From Firmicutes bacterium UBA5389 (GTDB taxonomy: Bacteria > Bacillota > DTU025): 35,412 bases of DNA. Every line of letters begins with the position of its first letter. The stretch's first letter is position 1. Shown in pieces: positions 6,449 through 15,272 of this stretch. The notes below the pieces were generated by a model. It ran no database searches. It saw only the letters and a list, made by a program, of their open reading frames with translations, and was not told the origin of the DNA. Made by a program: the position numbers and the translations under genes. The stretch is from contig DHON01000090.1 of assembly GCA_002409965.1 (NCBI GenBank), positions 1 to 35,412 on the forward strand. The letters are read 5' to 3'.

Positions 6449-6775
6449 CTAGTCGCCTATCTCTATAGGCTTTCCAGGGCGCCTCTCGACCGGCGCGAAC
6501 CCGCTTGAGTCGGGCTGAGCTATCATGTAGAGAGTCTCACCCGGCCTGACCAGGCCGAGTTTCTCCCGGGCCGCCCTTTCCACATAATCATCGGTGTTGG
6601 CAGTCTCTATCTCCTTCTGGAGTTCATCGAGCCTGAGTTCCCATCCCCTGCACTCCTCGAGCAGTCTCTCAGTCTCGCGCTCCAAAGCCGCGCGCCTTAT
6701 TCGCCCGTTGATGTACGTCAAGCCGACGCACACCGTGAGCAATACCACAAGCAAGGCCGTGAGCTTGGAAGACAC
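6449..6775 (-). CDS. divIC: Septum formation initiator DivIC/FtsB family
   Basis: The 108-aa bitopic membrane protein has a single membrane segment at about residues 5-20, a coiled coil (about 24-62) and the conserved C-terminal segment YVERAAREKLGLVRPGE. DivIC works with FtsL and DivIB in the divisome at the septum. The GTG start at 6775 follows an AAGGGGGG site. Its place between yabQ and the S1-domain gene is the same as in Bacillus. Confidence 0.9.
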   Translation of the reverse strand: MSSKLTALLVVLLTVCVGLTYINGRIRRAALERETERLLEECRGWELRLDELQKEIETANTDDYVERAAREKLGLVRPGETLYMIAQPDSSGFAPVERRPGKPIEIGD

Positions 6776-6806
6776 ACAACAGCCCCCCTTTCGCAGCGTG
6801 AGCCGA

Positions 6807-7277
6807 TCAGCCGCCCAGCCGGCCCTGGCCGGGACGGGTCTTGCCGCTCTGGGACTGCGGTAGTGTTCGCCTCATTTTCAGAAATCCCTTTCGGACTGCG
6901 CGATTCATTCTGCTGGCAACCCTCGGGCCCCACCGCCCGGCGCGCCTCGCACAACGACCGGTTCGCCGTATTGCCCACTCGCACCAGAGCAGAATGGGGG
7001 ACACGCCATGCCTGATAGTAACGGAGTAGATCCAGAAACCAGCCGCTATGCCAATCAGAACAAACATGCGGACTTCGCCCTGATTGGCCTGCATGAGCAT
7101 GGCGAATGCCATGGCAGCGGAGAACAGACAGAAGGCCAGGTCAGTGCAGGCAGTGGCAAACCTGCCCGAGCCCATCAACCGTCTGAAGAAGGCGGAAAGA
7201 TCAGACAGCAGCCCCGTCAGCATCCCTGCTGCCAGAGCCGCAAGTATCGCCCGCAGCTGCCACCTCAGGGTCTCCAC
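6807..7277 (-). CDS. yabQ: Spore cortex biosynthesis membrane protein YabQ
   Basis: This is a 156-aa membrane protein with hydrophobic segments near residues 8-26, 45-62 and 70-88, the YabQ-type segment GEVRMFVLIG and a basic C-terminal tail. In B. subtilis YabQ is needed for cortex formation and sits in the outer forespore membrane. The GTG at 7277 has GGAGGAG 7 nt upstream. That start lies inside the end of the preceding transglycosylase-like gene, a 77-nt overlap in a different frame. It is 31 nt ahead of divIC. Confidence 0.88.
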   Translation of the reverse strand: METLRWQLRAILAALAAGMLTGLLSDLSAFFRRLMGSGRFATACTDLAFCLFSAAMAFAMLMQANQGEVRMFVLIGIAAGFWIYSVTIRHGVSPILLWCEWAIRRTGRCARRAGRWGPRVASRMNRAVRKGFLKMRRTLPQSQSGKTRPGQGRLGG

Positions 7278-8304
7278 CAGCGCACTCCTCCCGCAGCCCC
7301 GGCTGTCGCTCTGAGCCTTGAGCGCTCATCTCGAGGCGCTCGGGGCTGGGATACCTCACGGCGGCCCACACGGCCAGCAGACACAACAGCCCTACAGCCG
7401 CCCACCCTGCCCCCGCGCGAACTGCCGCAGCCGTCACGAATAGCCTGCTTCGCGACCGCCCGTGCTCTCCACGGTAGTTGACCCACGCCTGTACCATGTT
7501 CCCAACGTAACCTTGCGGCCGTTCACCACGATCCGGAAGCTCGCCCGTACCGGCCAGCTCTCCCAGATCGGCCGGCTCGTCCAAATCAGCCGGCTCGTCC
7601 AAGTCCGCTGGCTCACCTGAATCCGCTGGCTCACCTGAATCCGCTGGCTCACCCGTGCCGCTGGCCCGACCTGCATTGTACGCAGCCAGCGCTGCCACTA
7701 AGTCGCCCTGGTGGGCATCGATCAGGTAGCGCAGGTAAGCGGCACCCACACGGATGTTGGCGTCCACGCTGTAGATGCACGTCTCGGAGCACGCAGGCGG
7801 AGCATGGTCGCCTCCGCACTGCTCGCCGGGCATGAACTCCTGCCACACAGCCGGCGTCAGCTGCATCAAGCCGCGCGCTCCACGCCATGACACCGCATCC
7901 GTCTGGAACCCGCTGCTCTGCGACATCACCGCCGCCACGAGGCATGGATCGACCCCGTTACGCAGCCCCTCGAAGTTCACCTTCTCGGCGAACGGAAGAT
8001 CGCGGACCTGGATCCGTGCAGAATCGTAGGCGCCCAGCACCCCAACGGCATCGGCAGACCACCGTTCGATCTGCGATGCCGCCGCCCACGCTACACATGT
8101 GCAGATGCCCGTGAGCACGGCGATGGAGATGACCCACTGCTTGCCGACCCGCATTTTGGGCCTGAAAATCGATATGAGCAAGACCACAGGGCTGATCAGG
8201 ACTCCTAAGACGCTAGTCACGACCACGAAACCCAGGCCTGGACCGACTTTTCGACGTACAGGCGGCTTTCGCCTGCGTGGCTTGGTTCTGCTATGCAATG
8301 GCAT
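7201..8304 (-). CDS. Membrane-anchored lytic-transglycosylase-like protein lacking the catalytic Glu
   Basis: The 367-aa protein starts at the ATG at 8304, 7 nt after GGAGG. It has a basic N-terminus, two membrane segments (about 24-47 and 57-76) and an SLT-like domain (about 103-275). Two family motifs are intact: the AVS..GA.GLMQLTP block (137-151) and AAYNAG (207-212). The catalytic Glu of the usual E-S-x-F motif is replaced by Ser130 in SQSSGF. A Cys-rich insert (C163, C172, C176) and five to six GEPAD/DEPAD hexapeptide repeats (about 217-250) interrupt the fold. A third membrane segment lies at about 297-317, followed by a tail that overlaps yabQ by 77 nt. Its place between yabP and yabQ suggests a role in spore peptidoglycan. 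A binding rather than cleaving function is inferred. Confidence 0.85.
   Translation of the reverse strand: MPLHSRTKPRRRKPPVRRKVGPGLGFVVVTSVLGVLISPVVLLISIFRPKMRVGKQWVISIAVLTGICTCVAWAAASQIERWSADAVGVLGAYDSARIQVRDLPFAEKVNFEGLRNGVDPCLVAAVMSQSSGFQTDAVSWRGARGLMQLTPAVWQEFMPGEQCGGDHAPPACSETCIYSVDANIRVGAAYLRYLIDAHQGDLVAALAAYNAGRASGTGEPADSGEPADSGEPADLDEPADLDEPADLGELAGTGELPDRGERPQGYVGNMVQAWVNYRGEHGRSRSRLFVTAAAVRAGAGWAAVGLLCLLAVWAAVRYPSPERLEMSAQGSERQPGLREECAGGDPEVAAAGDTCGSGSRDADGAAV
7555..7652 (-). repeat. Tandem ~18-nt coding repeats (GEPAD/DEPAD units)
   Basis: Five to six in-frame units encode acidic (S/L)(G/D)EPAD hexapeptides inside the transglycosylase-like domain. Units are nearly identical at DNA level, which suggests recent expansion. 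Confidence 0.8.
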
Positions 8305-8318
8305 TTCGAGTCCTCCGT

Positions 8319-8630
8319 CTATCTGAACAGCCTTGCCAGAATCCCTCTGGACCTTGTGGGATTCTCGTCCGAGTAGTCGCACGACTCCACGTACCCATCG
8401 ATCTCGATCACGCCCTCCTCCAGGCTAAGCTGCCTGATGTGCAAGTCGTGACCTGCTACCGTAAGCACCCCGGCGTTGGTCTCCAGAACGATCTCCTCGT
8501 CGTCGAAACTCTCGACGTTCATGACCCCTTCAACGGTCATGCTCTCACGGTCTACTAGCACCAGCCTGTGCTGGGGCCCCGGGCGCCTTCGTCTGACTTC
8601 CTCCGGCATATCCGGCCCTTTGGCGGCCAT
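8319..8630 (-). CDS. yabP: Sporulation protein YabP
   Basis: The 103-aa soluble protein belongs to the YabP/YqfC family. It has the typical LVLVDRESMTVEGVMNVESF segment and an all-beta pattern through GVLTVAGHDLHI. In B. subtilis YabP is made in the mother cell under sigma-E and is needed for the cortex, together with YabQ. The ATG at 8630 is 8 nt after AGGAG; upstream in-frame codons to 8651 would overlap that site. The yabO gene that lies between mazG and yabP in Bacillus is absent: only 85 nt separate yabP from mazG. Confidence 0.9.
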   Translation of the reverse strand: MAAKGPDMPEEVRRRRPGPQHRLVLVDRESMTVEGVMNVESFDDEEIVLETNAGVLTVAGHDLHIRQLSLEEGVIEIDGYVESCDYSDENPTRSRGILARLFR

Positions 8631-8715
8631 AGACACCACTCCTTTGGACAATGGTCCTATGGATGTCTATGCCCGTCTGAGACACATGATGCACACGCGC
8701 ACGCCGTGCCTCGCT

Positions 8716-9519
8716 CTACAGCCCCGTCTTCTTGGCTTCGTCCCACACGGCGTCCATCTCTTCGAGCGTCATGTCCTCAAGGCGCACGCCCTCATCGTCG
8801 GCCCGGCGCTCAATATAGCGGAACCTGTTGACGAATCTGCTGTTCGCGCGCCTCAGCGTCTCCTCTGCGTCCATGTCGAGCAGCCGTGCCACGTTGACCA
8901 CTGCGAACAGGACGTCTCCCATTTCATCCTGAATCCGGTCGCGCTGCCCCGATGCCAGCGCCTCCCGGAATTCCTCGGTCTCCTCCCACACCTTGGCGGC
9001 GGCGTCCTCGGCGTGTCGCCAGTCGAAGCCCACACGACTCGCCTTGTCCTGCATCTTGGTCGCCTGCATCAAGGCCGGCAGGTAGCCGGGAACGCCGTCA
9101 AGTATCGAAGCAGGCCCGCCGCTCCCCGACTCCTTCTCCTTTTCCTTCTGCTTGATGCGCTCCCAGTTGCGCAGCACGGCTCCGGCATCGTTGGCCTCTA
9201 CGTCGGCGAACACGTGCGGGTGACGCCTGATCAGCTTCTCGCAGATTGCGTCCACTACATCGTTGAAGTTGAACTCCCCGCGCTCGCTCGCGATCTGGCA
9301 GTGGAAAGCTATCTGAAGCAGGAGGTCGCCCAGCTCCTCGCAGAGTTTGCTGTATTCCCCCCCGTCGATCGCTTCGACCACCTCATATGCTTCCTCGATG
9401 ACGTACGGCTTCAGAGACGATGAGGTCTGCTTTCGGTCCCACGGGCAGCCGTCTGCGCCTCGAAGCCGCGCCATGATCTGTATGAGCCTGTCGGCGGGGT
9501 ATGCAGAGTGGTCTGTCAT
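8716..9519 (-). CDS. mazG: Nucleoside triphosphate pyrophosphohydrolase MazG
   Basis: This 267-aa enzyme hydrolyses NTPs to NMP and pyrophosphate. Two MazG domains are visible, each with the metal-binding pattern: EEAYEVVEAID with ELGDLLLQIAFH (about 42-76), and EETEEFREAL with EMGDVLFAVVN (about 180-215). GCPWDRKQT near residue 24 is typical of the full-length family. B. subtilis YabN at this position is a methylase-MazG fusion; the methylase half is absent here. The ATG lies 18 nt past the spoVT stop behind a GGGGG stretch. Confidence 0.95.
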   Translation of the reverse strand: MTDHSAYPADRLIQIMARLRGADGCPWDRKQTSSSLKPYVIEEAYEVVEAIDGGEYSKLCEELGDLLLQIAFHCQIASERGEFNFNDVVDAICEKLIRRHPHVFADVEANDAGAVLRNWERIKQKEKEKESGSGGPASILDGVPGYLPALMQATKMQDKASRVGFDWRHAEDAAAKVWEETEEFREALASGQRDRIQDEMGDVLFAVVNVARLLDMDAEETLRRANSRFVNRFRYIERRADDEGVRLEDMTLEEMDAVWDEAKKTGL

Positions 9520-9537
9520 TGCCCAACGCCCCCGTCG

Positions 9538-10092
9538 CTATTCAACCTGTCGACCGATGTACCCCGCTGCCGTAACGACCAGCGTCTCCTCAAGATCGCC
9601 GACGGTCCGCTGTTGGGAGGGCGTGCCGATGATTACGGCGCCAATGGGATCGCCGTCTGTTACCACCGGAGCGATGGCCGCCGAGATCAACGCGAACTCG
9701 CTGCCATCGTCTACGAGAATGGAAGACGACTCGCTGCCGCCGCTGAAGTGGACCAGCAGGACCTGCCGTTCCACCATGGACTTCTCAACCGCCCGTCCAA
9801 CGGCGCGACCAGTCAAGTCGTGCTCACCTGCGCCGGCACACGCGACTACCACGTCTCTGTCGCATATCAGGGCCACCTCACCTGAGGATTTTGCCAATGC
9901 CTCTGCCATGTCGACCGCTACTTCCTTTAGCTGCCCGACAGAGGAGTACTTCTTCAGCACTATGTTGCCGTCTGGGTCCACGAATATCTCGACCGAATCT
10001 CCCTCGTGTATACGCAGACTCCTCCGAAGTTCTTTGGGTACCACGATTCTTCCAAGCTCGTCGATACGTCTCACAATACCAGTCGGTCTCAT
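9538..10092 (-). CDS. spoVT: Stage V sporulation transcription factor SpoVT
   Basis: The 184-aa regulator has an AbrB-type swapped-hairpin DNA-binding domain at residues 1-50 (TGIVRRIDELGRIVVPKELR, ending ILKKYS-like in IVLKKYS) and a GAF-like C-terminal domain. SpoVT tunes sigma-G-dependent genes in the forespore. Its ATG overlaps the mfd stop codon in an ATGA, so the two are translationally coupled. Confidence 0.95.
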   Translation of the reverse strand: MRPTGIVRRIDELGRIVVPKELRRSLRIHEGDSVEIFVDPDGNIVLKKYSSVGQLKEVAVDMAEALAKSSGEVALICDRDVVVACAGAGEHDLTGRAVGRAVEKSMVERQVLLVHFSGGSESSSILVDDGSEFALISAAIAPVVTDGDPIGAVIIGTPSQQRTVGDLEETLVVTAAGYIGRQVE

Positions 10093-13000
10093 CCATCAAT
10101 CGCCTCCTGTGTACTACTCACTCGGTCTGGTGCTGCTGCTAACTGCCTCATCTCGGAAAGGACTCCAACCAGTGTGTTTAGTATCTCCTTCTCCAGCATC
10201 CCCTGCGTCTTTACTCTGATACTCTGCGACCTTCCCCCGCCCAGTATGACCCTGCCCTTGAAAGGTCTCGCTATCCTGATGATATCCTGGCTCGCGTAAC
10301 GCACTCCTTCCGGGAACCTCACTATCACCGAGTTGCGCTCACCGGCTATGGCCATCACGCCCAGCTCCCGCGCGAGCACTCTGATAGCGGCGATGGCGAT
10401 GAGGTTCGATACCGGCGCCGACATGGGGCCGAATCTGTCAGTGAACTCCCGGGCCAGGTCAGCCGCGTCCTCCATGGTTTCGACGCCATTGATCTTCTTG
10501 TAGACGTCGATCTTCTGCCGCGAGTCGGACACGTAACTATCCGGGACGAAGGCATCGACCGGTAGATCGATCATGACCAGCGCGGGCTCAGGTCGCCGCG
10601 CATCACCCTTCAGCTCCCTGATCTCATCCTCCAGGAGCCGACAGTACATCTCGAAGCCGACTGCCGCTATGTGCCCATGCTGCTCGGCGCCGAGGATGTT
10701 TCCAGCTCCTCTTATCTCCAGATCCCGCAGAGCTATCTTGTAGCCTGATCCCAGGCTCGTGAACTCGCGTATGGCCGACAGCCTTTTCTCCGCAAGTTCT
10801 GTGAGCACACGGTCTCGTCTGAAGAGTAGATATGCATAAGCAACCCTGTTGGTGCGGCCCACCCTGCCGCGGAGCTGGTAAAGCTGAGCCAACCCGAAAT
10901 TCTGAGCATCATTGATGACAATCGTGTTGACATTGGGAATATCGATACCAGATTCTATTATAGCTGTACAGACGAGAACATCAAACTCACGAGCGAGGAA
11001 TTGCAGCATGACCCGCTCCAACCTGTCCTCGGGCATCTGCCCGTGGGCCACTCCTATGGAAACTTCCGGTGCTAGCCGCGCCAGGGTCGCCGCTGCCTCA
11101 TCAATAGTCTGAACCCTGTTGTGCACAAAGTAAACCTGCCCGCCGCGGTCTACCTCCCTCAGAACAACCTCCCTTATCAGGCTCTCATTCTGCTCCAGCA
11201 CGTAGGTCCGGATCGGGAACCTGTTCTCGGGGGGCGTCTCGATCAGGCTCATGTCCCGCACTCCAACCATCGCCATGTGCAGTGTCCGCGGGATCGGCGT
11301 GGCGGTGAGGGTGAGAACGTCTACTTCTTTGCGTAGGTCCTTGAGACGCTCCTTCTGCACCACTCCAAATCGCTGTTCTTCATCCACCACCAACAGGCCG
11401 AGATCGCGAAACCGGACGTCCTCCGACAGCAGCCTGTGTGTGCCGATGACTACGTCCACTGAGCCCATCCTGATTCCGCGCACCACCTCGCGCTGCTCGG
11501 AATCTGTCTGGAATCTGGACAGCATGGCTACCCTTATGGGGAAGCCCCTAAAGCGCTCAGTGAATGTGTTGTAGTGCTGCTGGGCTAGGATCGTGGTGGG
11601 CACCAACACCGCAACCTGTTTGCCGTCGGCCGCAGCCTTGAAAGCCGCACGCAGCGCCACCTCAGTCTTCCCAAAGCCCACATCCCCACACAGTAATCTG
11701 TCCATGGGCAGCGGTTTCTCCATGTCTCGCTTGACATCTATGATAGCACGCCACTGATCAGGCGTCTCCTCATACTGAAAAGCATCTTCGAACTCCTGCT
11801 GCCATACTGTATCGCGCGAGAAGGAGTAGCCCGTTACGCTGCGGCGAGCGGCATACAGCTTGAGCAGGTCCTGAGCCATGTCGCGCACCGACTCCCGGAC
11901 ACGGGTCTTGGCCCTTGCCCATTCCGCCCCTCCCAGCCTGTTGAGCCTGGGGGCGGCATCCTCCATGCCGATGTATTTCTGGAGCATCGCCACCTGGTCG
12001 GTCGGTACGTACACTCGGTCCTCGCCCGCGTACTGCACCAGCAGATAGTCGCGCTGCGCTCCGCCTACTTCCAAGGTTTGCACTCCCGAATATCGGCCTA
12101 CCCCGTGATTTACGTGCACAACGTAGTCGCCGGGCACAAGATCGGTGTAACTGGCTATCCGCGCGCCCTCCTCCGCCGCGGCGAACAGCCTTCGCTTCTT
12201 CTGCCTGCCGTAGATCTCCGCATCAGTGAGCAGCAATAATCTTATGTCGGGATACTGGAACCCCGATGTCATCTCTGCGGCGATCACGCTGACACTGCCT
12301 TTGGCAGGCACATCGGCGAGGTCCGTGAGCTTGGTCACTGGCACGCCGCTGTCCTCCAACGTCTCGGCAAACCTATCGCGACGGTCGCTGGTAGACACCG
12401 TGCATACAACGCGGTATTGCCGCTTCCGGTACTTCTTGATGTCGTGGATTAGGTCTTCGAAGCGGCCCGCGTACAGATCAGCCTGTTTGACCGGAGCGAT
12501 TATGGGCGCGTGCCCCGTTCCCATATCCCGCGACAGCAGCGAAATCGATACGGTCTGCCTATTGCCGATGGACGCCTGAACATCGGTGGCGCCCAGATAC
12601 GACTCGGCCTGGGACGACAGGACCATACCCGCTTGGAGCAGGCTCGCGTACGTCTCGCGCACGTCAGCCTCGTACCCGTCCAGCGCCTCCTCCACCCGGG
12701 CGGGCTCGTCGATGACAAAAAGCGCGCCGGGCGCCCAGTCGGCCACGGTGACTCGCTCAGGGTAGAAAAACGGAAGATACTGCTCCTCATTGTCAAAACG
12801 CGCGCCGTTCTCCAGACGTTCCAGGTGGTGCATGACCCGCTCTCGTAGCTGCGATCGCGATTGCGGACGGTCTACGCATTCCAGTTCGCTCCGGATGGCC
12901 GTGCAGGCGCGGCTGAGGCGCTCGGCATCGTACAGGAACTCGCGAGCGGGGGTTATCCTGACCTCGTTCATGGCCCCGCTCGAACGCTGTGTGTTGACGT

Positions 13001-13625
13001 CAAAAGACCTCATTGACTCGATCTCGTCGCCGAACAGCTCAATCCTGGCCGGCGCATCGGCATCGTGCGGAAACACGTCCACTATGCCGCCGCGCACACT
13101 AGCCTGGCCTCGCATTTCCACCTTTCCCTGAATGTCATAGCCGCCGGCGATAAGGCGCCGCATCAGCTCGTCCAGGTCACACACATCGCCCTGGGAAAGA
13201 CGGAATATGTAATCGCGAAACGCCGACGGCGGAATGGTCCGCCTGCCTAAGGCGCGCACAGGAGCTATTATCGCGCAGTGCCGCCTGTCTTCCAGCAAAG
13301 CCACCAGCGCCCTGGTGCGAGCGGCCGACAGATCCGCACTGAGCGGTGCCTCTTCATACGGCATCATGTCGACGGGAGGGAAGACAAACACCCGGTCGCC
13401 ACCGGCCAGGACCGTCAGGTCGCCTGCTATGGCATCCGCCGCCAGCTGGTTCGGGGCCACGACAAACACGGTTCTGGGCGTATGCCAGAGCAAGCCCGCT
13501 ATGAACAAAGACTTCTGCGAGCCAGACAGACCGGCAATGTGAGTCCTGTCCACACCGTGAGCGGTTCTTTTCAGAACATCTGAAAACATCTCGGATTCAA
13601 GCAGGATGTTTGAAATCCCGGTCAA
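10089..13625 (-). CDS. mfd: Transcription-repair coupling factor Mfd
   Basis: This DNA translocase removes stalled RNA polymerase from lesions and recruits UvrA. The 1178-aa product has an N-terminal UvrB-like region, a CarD-like RNA-polymerase-interaction domain (PGDYVVHVNHGVGRYSG), a superfamily 2 helicase core with Walker A GDVGFGKTE and a DEEQRF box, the motif QLRGRVGR and a TRCF C-terminal domain. The TTG at 13625 lies 7 nt after GGAGG and gives the usual family length. The open frame to 13700 adds 25 residues that run through that ribosome binding site. Confidence 0.97.
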   Translation of the reverse strand: MTGISNILLESEMFSDVLKRTAHGVDRTHIAGLSGSQKSLFIAGLLWHTPRTVFVVAPNQLAADAIAGDLTVLAGGDRVFVFPPVDMMPYEEAPLSADLSAARTRALVALLEDRRHCAIIAPVRALGRRTIPPSAFRDYIFRLSQGDVCDLDELMRRLIAGGYDIQGKVEMRGQASVRGGIVDVFPHDADAPARIELFGDEIESMRSFDVNTQRSSGAMNEVRITPAREFLYDAERLSRACTAIRSELECVDRPQSRSQLRERVMHHLERLENGARFDNEEQYLPFFYPERVTVADWAPGALFVIDEPARVEEALDGYEADVRETYASLLQAGMVLSSQAESYLGATDVQASIGNRQTVSISLLSRDMGTGHAPIIAPVKQADLYAGRFEDLIHDIKKYRKRQYRVVCTVSTSDRRDRFAETLEDSGVPVTKLTDLADVPAKGSVSVIAAEMTSGFQYPDIRLLLLTDAEIYGRQKKRRLFAAAEEGARIASYTDLVPGDYVVHVNHGVGRYSGVQTLEVGGAQRDYLLVQYAGEDRVYVPTDQVAMLQKYIGMEDAAPRLNRLGGAEWARAKTRVRESVRDMAQDLLKLYAARRSVTGYSFSRDTVWQQEFEDAFQYEETPDQWRAIIDVKRDMEKPLPMDRLLCGDVGFGKTEVALRAAFKAAADGKQVAVLVPTTILAQQHYNTFTERFRGFPIRVAMLSRFQTDSEQREVVRGIRMGSVDVVIGTHRLLSEDVRFRDLGLLVVDEEQRFGVVQKERLKDLRKEVDVLTLTATPIPRTLHMAMVGVRDMSLIETPPENRFPIRTYVLEQNESLIREVVLREVDRGGQVYFVHNRVQTIDEAAATLARLAPEVSIGVAHGQMPEDRLERVMLQFLAREFDVLVCTAIIESGIDIPNVNTIVINDAQNFGLAQLYQLRGRVGRTNRVAYAYLLFRRDRVLTELAEKRLSAIREFTSLGSGYKIALRDLEIRGAGNILGAEQHGHIAAVGFEMYCRLLEDEIRELKGDARRPEPALVMIDLPVDAFVPDSYVSDSRQKIDVYKKINGVETMEDAADLAREFTDRFGPMSAPVSNLIAIAAIRVLARELGVMAIAGERNSVIVRFPEGVRYASQDIIRIARPFKGRVILGGGRSQSIRVKTQGMLEKEILNTLVGVLSEMRQLAAAPDRVSSTQEAIDG

Positions 13626-13720
13626 ACCTACACCTCCAGGGAGACCGAAAAGGCGACCGAGCGAATTGCAGCATGGCCGGAGGGCCAGGATTGGCCTCAC
13701 AGCCTCGGCTGGAAACGTGC

Positions 13721-14278
13721 TCAGTTAAAGCGGGTCTGTGCGATGTCCACTCCCTCTTCCACGATACATAGTATGGCACGGACGGCGCACATAATCGCAT
13801 CCGACATCACAGGAAGTTCATCCCGACCGAAAAGACCTGTGACGTAGTTCACGGGGTCGTCCCACGAGTCGGGGCGCCCGATGCCAAGTCGCAGCCGGAC
13901 AATCTCCTCAGTCCCTACATGCTCCACGATGGACTTCATCCCGTTGTGACCGCCTGCGCTGCCCTTGGCGCGTATGCGCAGCCGCCCAACCTCAAGATCC
14001 ATGTCATCGTACACCACAAGCAGCGACTCGGGGCCCGCTCTGTGCCACCGCGCCGCGCCGGCAACAGCGATTCCGCTGTTGTTCATGTAGGTCTGAGGCT
14101 TTATGAGGACCAGATCATTCCCGGCTACTCTGGCACGAGCCGCGAGGCTGCAATAGGGCGCTCGTCGGAAAGCGACTCCGAGTTCGCGCCCAACGCGGTC
14201 GAGGACCATGAACCCCGCGTTATGCCTTGAACACTCGTACCTAGATCCGGGGTTTCCGAGCCCGAATATCAGAAACAT
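13721..14278 (-). CDS. pth: Peptidyl-tRNA hydrolase
   Basis: Pth frees tRNA from prematurely released peptidyl-tRNA. The 185-aa protein begins FLIFGLGNPG and has the catalytic His in SRHNAGF, PQTYMNNSG, the DD pair of VVYDDMDL and KGSAGGHNGMKS. The ATG at 14278 matches the family start; the frame to 14332 adds 18 residues encoded by a repetitive CTGC-rich stretch. It is 46 nt downstream of prs in the same direction. Confidence 0.96.
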   Translation of the reverse strand: MFLIFGLGNPGSRYECSRHNAGFMVLDRVGRELGVAFRRAPYCSLAARARVAGNDLVLIKPQTYMNNSGIAVAGAARWHRAGPESLLVVYDDMDLEVGRLRIRAKGSAGGHNGMKSIVEHVGTEEIVRLRLGIGRPDSWDDPVNYVTGLFGRDELPVMSDAIMCAVRAILCIVEEGVDIAQTRFN

Positions 14279-14324
14279 CTCACTACCTGCCGCCTGCAGC
14301 CTGCAATCCGCAGCCTGCGGCATG

Positions 14325-15272
14325 TTACTCAAAGAGTATGCTCACCGAGAGCTCTTCATATATCCGCCGAATGGCCTCAGCAAAAAGCGGTGCCACCGAC
14401 AGAACTGTAATCTTATCGATATTGTCGTGCGCGCTGACTGGAATCGTGTTGGTGATGACCAACTCCTGGATGACCGACGACTTCAGGCGCTCAATAGCCG
14501 GCCCTGACAGCACGCCGTGAGTGCAGCACCCTCTGACCTCCGTTGCGCCCGCATCCAGCAGCGCCTTGGCAGCCTGGACTATCGTTCCGGCCGTGTCCAC
14601 CAGGTCGTCCACTATCACGCACGGCTTGCCCTTGACTTCACCTATGATGTTCATTACTTCCGACACATTAGGCCGGGGCCGACGTTTGTCGACAATCGCC
14701 AAAGTAGCGTCGAGGTGCTCTGCGATCCCCCTCGCTCGCGTCACGCCGCCTACATCCGGCGACACTATTACGCATCCGCGCAGCCCGCGCGCATCGAGGT
14801 GCTGCGCCAGTATGGGGGCTGCCTTCAGGTGGTCCAACGGGATGTCGAAGAAACCCTGAATCTGCGGCGCGTGCAGGTCGATGGTGAGCACCCGCGTCGC
14901 GCCGGCCGCCGTTATCAGATTGGCCAGGAGTTTTGCTGCGATAGGCTCTCTGGGCTGCGCTTTGCGGTCCTGCCGCGCGTATGCGTAATACGGAACCACC
15001 GCGGTAATGGACCGGGCCGATGCGCGCCTCAGCGCGTCAATGACGATGAGCAGTTCCATGATATTGTCGTGGACCGGCCGGACAAGCGACTGGATCACGA
15101 ATACGTCCGCGCCCCTGATGCTCTCGTGTATCTGCACACGTATCTCGCCGTCGCTGAACCTCCCAACACACGACTTCACAAGCGTGGTGCCCAGGTTGAC
15201 CGCGATCTCCTCCGCCATCTCCGGATTCGAGTTGCACGAGAAGACCTTGAGTTTTCTGTGGCATGCAAGCAT
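14325..15272 (-). CDS. prs: Ribose-phosphate pyrophosphokinase (PRPP synthetase)
   Basis: The enzyme makes phosphoribosyl pyrophosphate from ribose 5-phosphate and ATP for nucleotide, His and Trp synthesis. The 315-aa class I enzyme has GRFSDGEI, the ATP-binding flexible loop segment YAYARQDRKAQPREPI and the PRPP loop VIVDDLVDTAGTI. The glmU stop and the prs start share a base in TAATG, so translation is coupled. The ctc (ribosomal L25-like) gene found after prs in Bacillus is missing. Confidence 0.97.
   Translation of the reverse strand: MLACHRKLKVFSCNSNPEMAEEIAVNLGTTLVKSCVGRFSDGEIRVQIHESIRGADVFVIQSLVRPVHDNIMELLIVIDALRRASARSITAVVPYYAYARQDRKAQPREPIAAKLLANLITAAGATRVLTIDLHAPQIQGFFDIPLDHLKAAPILAQHLDARGLRGCVIVSPDVGGVTRARGIAEHLDATLAIVDKRRPRPNVSEVMNIIGEVKGKPCVIVDDLVDTAGTIVQAAKALLDAGATEVRGCCTHGVLSGPAIERLKSSVIQELVITNTIPVSAHDNIDKITVLSVAPLFAEAIRRIYEELSVSILFE

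Noticed and set aside
8476..9423. 315-codon plus-strand open frame opposite yabP and mazG
   Set aside because: It spans two confidently identified minus-strand genes and shows no family motif.
14288..14322. CTGC-rich repeat with TGCCGC/GCGGCA ends between prs and pth
   Set aside because: The arms are only 6 bp with a 23-nt loop and no T-run; too weak to call a terminator or element.
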